NCBI RefSeq assembly: GCF_014489535.1
Contig: NZ_CP060783.1
Coordinates: forward strand, 3,803,501-3,867,500
Length of the DNA: 64,000 bases
Direction of reading: 5' to 3'
From: Diaphorobacter aerolatus
GTDB lineage: Bacteria > Pseudomonadota > Gammaproteobacteria > Burkholderiales > Burkholderiaceae_C
Of this stretch, positions 37,701 to 47,613 are shown in pieces (position 1 is the first letter of the stretch; each line of letters opens with the position of its first letter). A program made the position numbers and the translations under genes. The notes beneath the pieces were generated by a model. That model searched no databases. It saw only the letters and a program-made list of their open reading frames with translations, and was not told where the DNA came from.

Positions 37701-40700
37701 GGCACGATCTGCACCGGCAAGACCGACAACCGTGGCTTGCTGTTGTGCGAATCGAAGATCGCCGAGGCCGGTGAGGTTGAGCTGATCGCCAAGGCGCGCG
37801 ACAAGGACGGCAACGAATCGCTGGCCGCTGCCACCGTGTGGGTGACGCGTCAGGGCGAACTCTGGTTTGGTGGCGAAGACCATGACCGCATCGACGTGCT
37901 GCCCGAGAAGAAGAGCTACCAGCCCGGCGAGACCGCGCAGTTGCAGGTGCGCATGCCGTTCCGCTACGCCACCGCGCTGGTGACGGTCGAGCGCGAGGGC
38001 ATTCTGAGTTCCGAGGTCGTGAAGCTCAACGGCCAAGACCCGACGCTGCACCTCAAGATTCAGGAAGCCTGGGGGCCCAACGTCTACGTGAGTGTGTTCG
38101 TGCTGCGCGGACGCCTGCGCGAAGTGCCGTGGTACAGCTTCTTTACCTGGGGCTTCAAGGCACCACGCGAATGGTGGAACGCGTTCTGGTACGAAGGCAA
38201 GGAATACGTAGCGCCCACGGCGATGGTCGACCTGTCCAAGCCCGCCTACCGCTTCGGCATGGCCGAACTGCGCGTGGGCACCAAGGGCCACCAGATCGAC
38301 GTGAAGGTGGTGGCCGACAAGGAAAGCTACCCGGTGCGCGGCAAGGCGCAGGTGACGATTCAGGCCACGCTGCCCGACGGCAAACCGGCCGCGGGTGCGG
38401 AGATTGCGCTGGCGGCGGTCGATGAGGCGCTGCTCGCGCTCAAGCCCAACACCAGTTGGAACCTGCTCGAAGCCATGCTGCAGCGCCGCTCCTGGGGCGT
38501 GGAGACGTCCACCGCGCAGATGGAAATCATTGGCCGCAGGCACTACGGCAAGAAGGCCGTTCCCGCAGGTGGCGGCGGCGGCAATCTGCAGGCGCGCGAG
38601 CTGCTCGACACGCTGCTTCTGTGGAAGCCCTCGATCCAGCTCGACGCCAACGGACAGGCCAAGGTCGAGGTGCCGCTCAACGATGCGCTGACGACGTTCC
38701 GCATCGTCGCCGTGGCCGACGCGGGCGTGGCCATGTTCGGTACCGGCAGCACGCAGATCCGCGCGACGCAGGATCTGCAGATCATCAGCGGCCTGCCGCC
38801 CCTGGTGCGCGAGGACGACCAGTTCCGCGCGATGATCACGCTGCGCAACACCACCAAGAACCCGATGAAGGTCGAGGTCACGCCGCGCGCCGCGCTGCTC
38901 AACCTCGACAAGCAGACCGTTGAAATTCCTGCCAACGATTCGCGGGAAATTTCGTGGAACGTGACCGCGCCCGCGCAACTTGCGCAGACCCGCGCGCAGG
39001 CGCTGATGTGGGAGATCGAGGCGCGTGACCTGACCGCTGGCGCACGCGATGCACTCAAGGTGACGCAGAAGTTGATTCCGGCGATTCCGCTCACGGTGCA
39101 ACAGGGCACGCTGATGCAGGTCGATGGCAGCGTCGCGATGAGCGTTGCGCCACCGGCCGATGCGATTGCGGGCCGCGGCGGCATCAAGCTGGCGCTACAG
39201 CCAAGGCTTGCCGAGGGGCTGCCAGCGGTGCGCGACTGGTGGATCAACTATCCATTCATCTGCCTTGAGCAAAAGACCAGCAAATCCGTGGGCCTGCGCG
39301 ATGGTGCGATGTGGCAGTCGGTCATGTCGCAGTTGCCGACCTATCTGGACAACGACGGCCTCGCGCTGTACTTCCCGCCGCGTTCCGGCGACAGCAATCG
39401 GGGCAGCGATACGCTGACCGCTTACGTGCTGTCGGCAGCCAACGAGGCATCGGGTCTGCATCCCGAATTCACGCTGCCGCCCGAGTCGTTCGACAACATG
39501 GTGCGCGGCCTGACCGCGTTCGTGGAAGGCCGCCTCCAGCGCGAGTTCTGGAGTCCGCGCAAGGACCTCGACATGCGCAAGATGGCTGCCGTGGAAGCGC
39601 TCTCGCGCTACGGCAAGGCCACGCCGCGCATGCTCACCAGCATCAGCATCTCGCCCAACCAGTGGCCCACGCATTCGGTGATCGACTGGTTCATGGTGTT
39701 GCAGCGCATGAAGGACATTCCAGAGCGCGACAAGAAAATCGCCGAAGCCACGCAAATCCTGCGCGCTCGGCTGTCGTTCCAGGGCACCAAGGCGATCTTC
39801 AGCACCGAGCGCGACGACTACTGGTGGTGGCTGATGCAGAACGGCGACGTCAACATGGCGCGACTGCTGATCGCCGTGATGAACGATCCTGCATGGAAGG
39901 ACGACATCGGGCGCATCGCCAACGGCTTCATCCAGCGCCAGCAGAACGGCGCATGGCACACCACGTCGGCGAACTTCTGGGGCGGTCTGGCGCTCGAGAA
40001 ATTCAGCGCGGTGCATGAGTCGATTCCGGTCGCAGGCTTCACCAAGGCCACGCTGGGTGCGAACTCGGCACTCGTCGATTGGAGCAAGGTCGAGCGCGTG
40101 AAGGCCAGCGACGCGGGTGGCGCGATGCATCAGACCACCTGGTTCGGCGCGCCGGTGACGCCCGGCAACTTCCGCAACAACACCATGTTCCTGCCGTGGA
40201 CGCCAGCGCCCGAAAACCTGAACGTCACGCAGGTCGGCAGCGGCAAGCCGTGGCTGACCGTGCAGTCCGTTGCCGCCATCCGCCTGAAAGAGCCATTCGC
40301 GGCGGGCTATGCGATCAAGAAGACCGTCACGCCGGTCGAGCAGGCCGATAAATCGCTGCCCGCAAACACCTACTCGCGCGGTGACGTGCTGCGCGTGAAG
40401 CTCGAAGTCAACGCCAGCGCCGACATGACCTGGGTGGCGATCACCGATCCGATTCCGGCCGGTGCCACCATTCTCGGCGGCGGCCTCGGCCGCGATTCCG
40501 AGATCGCAACCCAGGGCGAAAAGCGCGAGGGCTGGGCCTGGCCCGCATTCGAGGAGCGCAGCTTCGAATCCTTCCGCAGCTACTACCAGTACATCCCCAA
40601 GGGCTCGATCAGCATGGAGTACACCGTGCGCCTGAACAACGCAGGCGAATTTTCCCTGCCTCCGAGCCGCGTGGAGGCCCTCTATGCCCCGAAATGTTCG

Positions 40701-40744
40701 GCGAGTCTCCGAACGCGAATGTGAAGGTGGTGGGAGGGAAGTAG
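34747..40744 (+). CDS. Alpha-2-macroglobulin family protein with CLEQ thioester (two frame breaks)
   Basis: About 2000 residues, longer than E. coli YfhM (~1650). A signal peptide (ILTLALLATGTAQA-LTI) with no lipobox Cys suggests a soluble or differently anchored periplasmic protein. Macroglobulin (MG) domains include IAHTVFDRTLLRAGETVSMK and VVADKESYPVRGKAQVTIQA. The thioester motif is intact in WINYPFICLEQKTSKS. The bait region and complement-like C-terminal domain follow (AVEALSRYGKATPRMLTSIS). Bacterial homologues trap proteases and are usually paired with PBP1C (pbpC). Breaks: G run 36624-36627 (restores KGADGVEDMAFTW) and C run 40687-40690 (restores YAPEMFGESPN and the end VKVVGGK, stop TAG 40742-40744). 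Confidence 0.9.
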
Positions 40745-40830
40745 GGTTATGAAGCCGACTTTGAGGATCGCCGTGAGGGGCTTTGAAGTCGGCTTTATCG
40801 CCTATATCCAGACAGACCGCAGGAAAGAAC

Positions 40831-41202
40831 ATGCCGAACATCGTTTCCCCAAAGCAAATTGCAGCGTCCCTCACGGAGCTTTGGTCTCCACGGGTAGTTG
40901 GCGAAGTCGACGATTCCTATATCAAGGTCGCAAAAGTTCACGGTTCCTTGACATGGCATAGCCACGAAAACGAGGACGAGATGTTTCTTGTACTCAAAGG
41001 CCGTTTGCGCATAGAACTGGAGGGTAGTGCGGTTGAACTTGGTGAAGGCGAGATGTTCATCGTTCCCAAGGGTGTTCGTCACAATCCGGTCGCGGAAGAT
41101 GAGTGCCAGATCATGCTAATCGAGCGCAAGTCCACTTTGCACACTGGTACGGAATTGACCGAAAAGACTCGCTCCTTGACTGAGCAGTTGCGTCCGGTAT
41201 GA
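40831..41202 (+). CDS. Cupin-domain protein
   Basis: 123 residues from ATG 40831, with AGGAAAG upstream. One cupin fold: LTWHSHENEDEMFLVLKGRL supplies two His and Glu metal ligands and GEMFIVPKGVRHNP supplies the third His. Small single-domain cupins of this type are often mannose-6-phosphate isomerase-like or of unknown function. It stands between the macroglobulin gene and the methylglyoxal-synthase-like gene, and is probably a separate insertion in the normally adjacent macroglobulin-pbpC pair. No enzymatic role can be assigned. Confidence 0.82.
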   Translation: MPNIVSPKQIAASLTELWSPRVVGEVDDSYIKVAKVHGSLTWHSHENEDEMFLVLKGRLRIELEGSAVELGEGEMFIVPKGVRHNPVAEDECQIMLIERKSTLHTGTELTEKTRSLTEQLRPV

Positions 41203-41417
41203 ACTCGCTAAGCATGATTTGTCAGAGTCTGAATGACTGCGAAGGGTCGGACTGCGAGAGCCGCGCCTAGCGGCGAATTTTCTCGCATTTCCAGGCCCTC
41301 GGTACGAGTCGTTGAAGGACCGTCGAGCCATGCGCAATGTCCATCGCGATTTCATCGAGACCACCACAGGTCCATGCTCGAATAAGTGATCACCACCTCG
41401 GAAAAAATCCCATAGCC

Positions 41418-42293
41418 ATGCTGCTCGGTCTCGCTGCCAATCGTTTGCACCACCACCATGCCGAAGGAGCGCTGTTTGAATTCCTGCGTCAGGCAGAGTC
41501 CGGGATTCGCGAATTGAAGATCGGTTTTCATGCGGTGGGGCGCACGTATGACGCGATCACGCAGACCGGGATGTTGCAGCACTATGCGCCGCTTGTGCGC
41601 TATCCGCATGGCAGCCGGGGCGGGTTGATGAAGCTGGTGGCCGAGGTGGTGGGGATGCCCGAGGCTGGGCGCACGCTCGATGGGGCGATCTATTTCATCG
41701 ATCCGGTCGATCCATCGTCGATTTTTCCAGAGGCGCTCGCGCTCAAGCGCCAGTGCCTCATTCATGCGAAGCCGTTTCTTTCGACCGTGGCGAGTGCGCG
41801 GGACTGGCTTGAGATGGAGCGCATCCACGCCGGGCTTGCGCGCAATCCGCAGGCCGATCGCCTGCATGATTTCGAAAGACAGACCATCGCGCTGATCGCC
41901 CACGATGCGCTCAAGCCGACGATGCTGGAGTTCGCCGGTCGCAACTTCGAGTTGTTGTCGCGATTTGCGAGGCGCGTGGGAACGGGGACGACCGGGCAGC
42001 GGCTCAACGAGCTTGCGTGGAGCAGGGGCTGGCCTCTGGATCAGGAATGGGTCTACCGCTTCAACAGCGGCCCGCTCGGCGGGGATGCGCAGATTGCCGA
42101 TCTGGTGCTGGATCGGCGCTGCCAGCGCGCGATTTTCTTTGAAGACCCGCATGTGGCACGCCAGCATGAGGCGGACATCCAACTGCTGGAGCGCGCCGTG
42201 ACCACCGTGACGCATGAGGCCGTGTGCGTGACCGCGCCGCACATCGCGCAGCGCTGGTGCGATGCGGCGCTGCTGCGTGCCGTGCGCGCATGA
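41418..42293 (+). CDS. Tandem methylglyoxal-synthase-like protein (two MGS domains)
   Basis: About 291 residues from ATG 41418; an in-frame ATG at 41337 would add 27 with no family signal. The C-terminal ~125 residues match methylglyoxal synthase: TIALIAHDALKPTMLEFAGR, VGTGTTGQRLNELAW, RFNSGPLGGDAQIADLV and IFFEDPHVARQHEADI. GTGTTG, GGD and the equivalent of catalytic His98 are kept. The N-terminal half has a weaker but collinear match (FHAVGRTYDAI, YPHGSRGGLMKLVAEV, IYFIDPVDPSSIFPEALAL) that lacks the catalytic Asp and His. So this looks like a duplicated domain with a degenerate first copy. MGS converts dihydroxyacetone phosphate to methylglyoxal; activity here is inferred. Confidence 0.7.
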   Translation: MLLGLAANRLHHHHAEGALFEFLRQAESGIRELKIGFHAVGRTYDAITQTGMLQHYAPLVRYPHGSRGGLMKLVAEVVGMPEAGRTLDGAIYFIDPVDPSSIFPEALALKRQCLIHAKPFLSTVASARDWLEMERIHAGLARNPQADRLHDFERQTIALIAHDALKPTMLEFAGRNFELLSRFARRVGTGTTGQRLNELAWSRGWPLDQEWVYRFNSGPLGGDAQIADLVLDRRCQRAIFFEDPHVARQHEADIQLLERAVTTVTHEAVCVTAPHIAQRWCDAALLRAVRA

Positions 42294-42764
42294 TCCGATT
42301 CGTGCGTGTCACGCAACCGTCATTCGGCTGGGCTACATTGGCGGTGCTGAAGCGAAGCAACGCGAACACCACGAAGCCGGTGACTGCCGATGTACCGCTC
42401 AGCGCTGAAGTTCCAGTGCGTTGCGCATTGGGCCAATTGCCGGAGCGCCAGCGCTGATTTTCGGGACGGGCAATGTCGCAGGTCGATGGTGATGCGGTGC
42501 CACGGTTTTTCGATACGGCATGCAGGACATGGGTATCTGAAACGGCGGGCGCGGCGATCTGCGGAGCCGACCGAATACGTGATGGCGACTGACGTTCCAT
42601 ACACCGTATCCGGTGCCTTCAGCGGCCGAGGGGACGGGGTTGCAATGACCTTGTTGGATAATGAATTTTCCCCGCAGCGTGCGCATGGGGCCAATGCCTG
42701 GATGCGTTGAGCCGCTGCCTGAATACCGCAACCCCTCTTTTGCCTTTCACTCACCCCTTCGTTC
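42294..42764. other. Intergenic region, no gene recognised
   Basis: 471 bp between the tandem MGS gene and pbpC. Open frames exist on both strands, the longest on the minus strand (42320-42766), but none shows a ribosome-binding site with recognisable motifs and the long one overlaps the pbpC start. Probably pbpC leader and decayed sequence. Confidence 0.4.
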
Positions 42765-45079
42765 ATGAATTCCGGGCTGGTCGATAACTTCGTTGCCGCA
42801 TTGGGACGGATGCACCCGCGTGCACCGCTAGCGTGGCTGGTGGCCGTGGGAACGCTGGCGTTCAGTCAGCAGGCAAGCGCCTTGCCGAGCTTCGATGAGG
42901 TGCTGCAGGATTTTCGGTCCTCCGAGACGCTGGTGCTGTCGCGCGAGGGCGAGACGATCCAGCGCATGCGCACCGATGCCACGGTGCGTCGCGGCCAGTG
43001 GATCGGGCTTCAGGATGTCTCGCCCGCGCTTCGCACCGCGCTCGTACTCAGCGAGGACAAGCGGTTTTTCGAACACAGCGGCGTGGACTGGAGCGCCGCG
43101 TCGTCCGCCGCGTGGGGCAATCTCTGGAATCAGCGCACGCGCGGAGCGAGCACCATCACCATGCAGTTGGCCGGGCTGCTCGATGGCGATTGGCGGCAGG
43201 GACCGGGTGGGCGCAGCGTGGCGCAGAAGCTGGGTCAGGCCGTGGCCGCGCAGGTGCTGGACCGGCGCTGGCGCAAGGACCAGATTCTCGAGGCCTATCT
43301 GAATCTCGTGCCGTTTCGCGGCGAACTCGTGGGCATCGACGCGCTGTCACGCAGCCTGTTCGACAAGGCCCCGCACGGTCTCGATGAACGCGAGGCGGCG
43401 GTCGCGGCTGCGCTGGTTCGCGCGCCCAATGCCAGGCCCGCGCAGGTGGCGCAACGCGCCTGCGGGGTGCTTCGCGACATGCGAAAGTCGCAGGCCACGA
43501 GCTGCGATGCGCTCGACCTGTTCACGACGGGAGCATTGCAGCGGCGCGCATTCGATCCGAGCGAAGGCATTGCGCCGCACTACGCGCGGCAGTTGCTTGC
43601 GCAGTTGAAAAGCCAGGGCGCGAAAACGCCGTCGGCGCAGGTGCGATCCAGCATCAGCGCGCCATTGCAGCGCGTGGCGGTGGAGACGCTCAATCGTCAT
43701 CTGCGCGAGCTGCGTGGTCGCAACGTGGAGGATGGGGCCATCGTCGTGCTCGACAACGCCACCGGCGAGGTGCTCGCCTGGGTGGGATCGTCGGGCATGT
43801 TGAGTCAGGCGTCCGAGGTGGACGGCGTGCTCGCGTGGCGACAGCCGGGCTCCACGCTCAAGCCGTTTCTTTATGCCGAGGCGATTGCCGAGAAGCGCCT
43901 GACGGCAGCCTCGCTGATCGAGGATTCGCCAGCCTATATTCCGACCGCCAATGGTCTCTACATTCCGCAGAATTACGACCGCCATTTCAAGGGCTGGGTG
44001 TCCGCGCGCACCGCGCTTGCGGCCTCGCTCAATGTGCCCGCGGTGCGCACGCTGGTGATGGTGGGCACGGACCGCTTTCATGAACAATTGCGCGCGCTCG
44101 GCATGCCGCTGCGCGAATCGGGTGGCTACTACGGCTACAGCCTCGCGCTCGGCAGTGCGGAAATTCCGCTTCTGTACCTGACCAATGGATACCGGACGCT
44201 CGCCAACGGCGGGCGCTGGTCGGGCGTTGCGATGCAGACCGCGCCTGCCGCCAGCGCTGCGGCGCAGGCTGCCTCCAGACAGGTGATCGACGAGGGTGCG
44301 GCCTTCATCGTGGGCGACATGCTCTCGGACACCAATGCCCGGGTGCGCACCTTCGGCACGGACAGCGTGCTCAATACGCGCTTCTGGACGGCGGTGAAGA
44401 CCGGCACCAGCAAGGACATGCGCGACAACTGGGCGCTGGGCTGGTCGCAGCGCTACACCATCGGCGTGTGGGTGGGTAATGCCAGTGGAGCGCCCATGCA
44501 CGACGTGAGTGGCACCAGCGGCGCGGCGCCGATCTGGGCGGAACTCATGGTCTGGCTGCACCGCAACCAGCGCAACCTTGTCCCGGCACCGCCCGCGAGT
44601 GTGGTGAAGACCCGCGTGCAGTTCGGCGCGCTCGATACCTCGGGCAACTGGCTTGAGAGCCCGCGCGAGGAATGGTTTGTGCGCGGTACCGAGCAGACGC
44701 TGTTTGCCATCGACGCGGTGGAATCGTCGGCCCAGACGCGGCAGGCGACGGCAGCAAGCACCACAACGCAGGCCAGAAAGACCAGGGCAACGGTGGCCCC
44801 CACGAAGGCATGCCCGCGCGGATTCTCTCGCCGGTCTCGGGAACGATTGTCGCGCTCGACCCCGACATTCCGCCCGCCCGCCAGCGCATGCATTTCATCG
44901 CGACCGATGCGCCCGAGGGCGCGCGCTGGCTGTTCAACGGCAAGGAGCAGGGGCGCGGCGCCAGACTGGCCTGGCTGCCCTGGCCGGGCCGCTACAAGGT
45001 GGAACTGATCGATGCCAAGGGCGCGGTGCTCGACGAGACTGCCGTCGAAGTGCGCGGCGCAGGGGTGCGCAAGCCCTGA
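42765..45079 (+). CDS. pbpC: Penicillin-binding protein 1C (one frame break near the 3' end)
   Basis: About 771 residues. A membrane segment (APLAWLVAVGTLAFSQQASA) is followed by the glycosyltransferase domain (LVLSEDKRFFEHSGVDWSAA, catalytic Glu; RGASTITMQLAGLL). The transpeptidase domain has STLK (RQPGSTLKPFLYAEAIA), SLN (AASLNVPAVRTL) and KTG (AVKTGTSKDMRDNWALGWSQ). The C-terminal BiPBP_C domain (MPARILSPVSGTIVALDPDI) is in another frame; one missing C at 44797-44801 accounts for it. PBP1C polymerises and cross-links peptidoglycan and is genetically linked to alpha-2-macroglobulins. Here the macroglobulin is ~2 kb upstream, with two foreign-looking genes between. Confidence 0.92.
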
Positions 45080-45239
45080 CTCGCCGCGCATGCGCCGCCT
45101 GCATGATTCGCGCATTGCCTGTACCATCGCGTTGAAAAAATAGCGAGTGATCGAGCGTTCACAGACAACGCGTAGCCACCGTGGTGCGGCGCGACGTTGC
45201 GATCCGCGTGGCCTCCATAACAAACCATTCCATCGCACC

Positions 45240-46100
45240 GTGCCGCATATCCTGGCTCCGCTCCTGTTCGTCCTGATCTGGTCATCCGGTTTTCTGGTGG
45301 GGCGCGGCGTCGCGGCGCATGCCGATCCGTTCTGGTTTCTCGCCCTGCGATTTTCGCTGGTGTGCGTGGTGTTCACGCTGGCCGCATGGTGGGCGCGCGT
45401 GCCGTGGCCCAAGGGCGCGCGAAGGGTGGGGCTGCACCTGCTGGCGGGCGCGCTCATGAGCGGCTTTTATCTCGGCCCGAGCTGGTGGGCGATGTCGCAG
45501 GGCATGCCGGCGGGCATCATGGCGCTGATCGGCGCGTTGCAACCCTTGTTCACCGCGTTGATCGCCGTGCTGGTGCTGCACAAGCGACTGTCGGGCACGA
45601 CGTGGCTGGGGCTGGCGCTGGGCTTTGGCGGCGTGGCGCTGGTGCTCTGGCCGCGACTGGCGGCGGCGGACGCCTCGGCGCTGTCCCTGCCCGTGGTGTT
45701 GATTGCGGCGGGCAGCATTCTGTCGTTGACCGTGGGCTCGATGGTGCAGAAATCACCGCTTGCCGCGAGCGATCTGCGCACAGCCGGGGCGGTGCAGAAC
45801 CTGGGCGCGGTGATCGTTCTGATCGTCATGGCGCTCATCTTCGGCAAGCCGTTCTGGGACAACTCTCCTGCGCTCTGGGGCTATCTTGCCTATGCGGTGC
45901 TGGCGCTGTCGGTCGCCGGCACGAGCCTGCTCATCTGGCTCATGCGCCGTGGCGAGGCCACGCGCACCACCGCGCTGCTGCTGGCGGTGCCGCCGCTTTC
46001 CGCAGTGCAGGGCTGGTTCTTCTTCGGCGAAACCATGGTCGCCATGCAATTGCTGGGCTTCGCGCTGGCGATTGTCGGGGTGGCGCTGGCACGGCGCTGA
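45240..46100 (+). CDS. EamA/DMT-superfamily transporter
   Basis: About 286 residues from GTG 45240 (VPHILAPLLFVLIWSSGFLV). A further upstream GTG (45147) adds a basic stretch that is not membrane-like. Ten hydrophobic segments form two EamA repeats; WSSGFLVGRG is the family's first-helix signature and VAGTSLLIWLMRRGEATRTT belongs to the second repeat. A metabolite exporter is the family default. It ends about 90 bp before the FMN dehydrogenase gene. Substrate unknown. Confidence 0.87.
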   Translation: MPHILAPLLFVLIWSSGFLVGRGVAAHADPFWFLALRFSLVCVVFTLAAWWARVPWPKGARRVGLHLLAGALMSGFYLGPSWWAMSQGMPAGIMALIGALQPLFTALIAVLVLHKRLSGTTWLGLALGFGGVALVLWPRLAAADASALSLPVVLIAAGSILSLTVGSMVQKSPLAASDLRTAGAVQNLGAVIVLIVMALIFGKPFWDNSPALWGYLAYAVLALSVAGTSLLIWLMRRGEATRTTALLLAVPPLSAVQGWFFFGETMVAMQLLGFALAIVGVALARR

Positions 46101-46188
46101 AAAAAATTCAAACGACCCGCAGAAGGCTTCAAACCGTGCCGCGGGAGGGAGCGCTACCATCGGCGAAATCCCAGATGAGACCACCGCC

Positions 46189-47367
46189 ATGCCCGAACTC
46201 TCCAAAATGACCTGCATCGAAGACCTGCGTGAGGTCGCCGAACAGCGCGTGCCGCGCATGTTCTACGACTATGCGGACTCCGGCTCGTGGACCGAGACCA
46301 CCTATCGCGCCAACACGACGGATTTCGAGAAGATCAAGCTGCGCCAGCGCGTGGCCGTGAACATGGAAGGGCGCAGCACCGAGGTGGCCATGGCCGGGCA
46401 AAAGGCGAAGATGCCGGTGGCGATTGCGCCCGTGGGGCTGACCGGCATGCAGCACGCGGACGGGGAGATCCACGCCGCGCGGGCCGCAGAGAAATTCGGC
46501 ATTCCCTTCACGCTTTCGACGATGAGCATCTGCTCCATCGAGGACATTGCCGAGAACACCAGCGCACCGTTCTGGTTTCAGCTCTACATGATGCGCGACC
46601 GTGAATCGATGGCACGCATGATCGACCGCGCCCGCGCCGCCAAATGCAGCGCTCTGGTGCTCACGCTCGACCTGCAGGTGATCGGCCAGCGCCACAAGGA
46701 CATTCGCAACGGCCTGACCGCGCCCCCGAGACCCACCGTCGCGAACATCATCAACCTCATGACCAAGCCGCGCTGGTGCCTTGCCATGGCGGGGACCCAG
46801 CGCCGCACCTTCCGCAACCTGGTGGGGCATGTGAAGGGCGTGAGCGACATGAGTTCGCTCGCCGCGTGGACCAACGAGCAGTTCGATCCGCGCCTGTCCT
46901 GGACCGATGTTGCCTGGGTGCGCCAGCAGTGGGAAGGCAAGCTGATTCTCAAGGGCATCATGGACGTCGAAGATGCACGACTGGCCGTGCACAGCGGTGC
47001 CGACGCCATCGTCGTGAGCAACCACGGCGGCCGTCAGCTTGACGGCGCGCCGTCTTCGATTCACGCGCTGCCCGCCATCGTCGATGCGGTCGGCAACCAG
47101 ATCGAGGTGTGGATGGACAGCGGCATACGCGGCGGACAGGACGTGCTCAAGGCCTGGGCGCTGGGCGCGCGCGGCACGATGATCGGGCGCGCGATGGCCT
47201 ACGGTCTTGGAGCCTTCGGAGAGGCGGGCGTGACGCGGGCGCTGGAGATACTGCACAAGGAGCTTGACGTGACCATGGCGTTCTGTGGCCACACCCACAT
47301 CCACAACGTGAACACCGACATCCTGCTGCCCGGAACCTTCCCGACCAAGGACACGCCGCAGTATTGA
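46189..47367 (+). CDS. lldD: FMN-dependent alpha-hydroxy acid dehydrogenase (L-lactate dehydrogenase type)
   Basis: 392 residues from ATG 46189, the normal length for the family. FMN/substrate elements: MFYDYADSGSWTETTYRANT (substrate Tyr), VAIAPVGLTGMQHADGE, VLTLDLQVIGQRHKDIRNG, LILKGIMDVEDARLAVHSGA (FMN Lys) and VSNHGGRQLDG (the catalytic His with the flanking Arg). IRGGQDVLKAWALGARGTMI is the FMN-phosphate loop. It oxidises L-lactate or a related 2-hydroxy acid and passes electrons to quinone. The exact substrate (lactate, mandelate, glycolate) is not fixed by the motifs alone, so the symbol is tentative. Confidence 0.88.
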   Translation: MPELSKMTCIEDLREVAEQRVPRMFYDYADSGSWTETTYRANTTDFEKIKLRQRVAVNMEGRSTEVAMAGQKAKMPVAIAPVGLTGMQHADGEIHAARAAEKFGIPFTLSTMSICSIEDIAENTSAPFWFQLYMMRDRESMARMIDRARAAKCSALVLTLDLQVIGQRHKDIRNGLTAPPRPTVANIINLMTKPRWCLAMAGTQRRTFRNLVGHVKGVSDMSSLAAWTNEQFDPRLSWTDVAWVRQQWEGKLILKGIMDVEDARLAVHSGADAIVVSNHGGRQLDGAPSSIHALPAIVDAVGNQIEVWMDSGIRGGQDVLKAWALGARGTMIGRAMAYGLGAFGEAGVTRALEILHKELDVTMAFCGHTHIHNVNTDILLPGTFPTKDTPQY

Positions 47368-47613
47368 TTGGGGTGATTGCCTGCACCGTCGATAAAAAAC
47401 AGAAAAAAGACGCCACATCATTTGCTTCGTGTGGCTTTCTGTGCCTGTTTTGTTTCCTTTTGTTTGTTTGGCGCGGGAAATTTGCATTGATTTACGTAGC
47501 AAGCACGCAGCAAGCTGCCGTCCTACAGTCCGTTTTCGCGTCAGCTCCCACACTTGCACCGATCCGTTAGGCCGAGCCTTGGCGGTAACCAACCCATATA
47601 GAGGAGTACGGAC

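Noticed and set aside
42320..42766. 148-codon open frame on the minus strand before pbpC
   Set aside because: It overlaps the pbpC start, has no visible ribosome-binding site or family motif, and high-GC DNA gives many such antisense frames.
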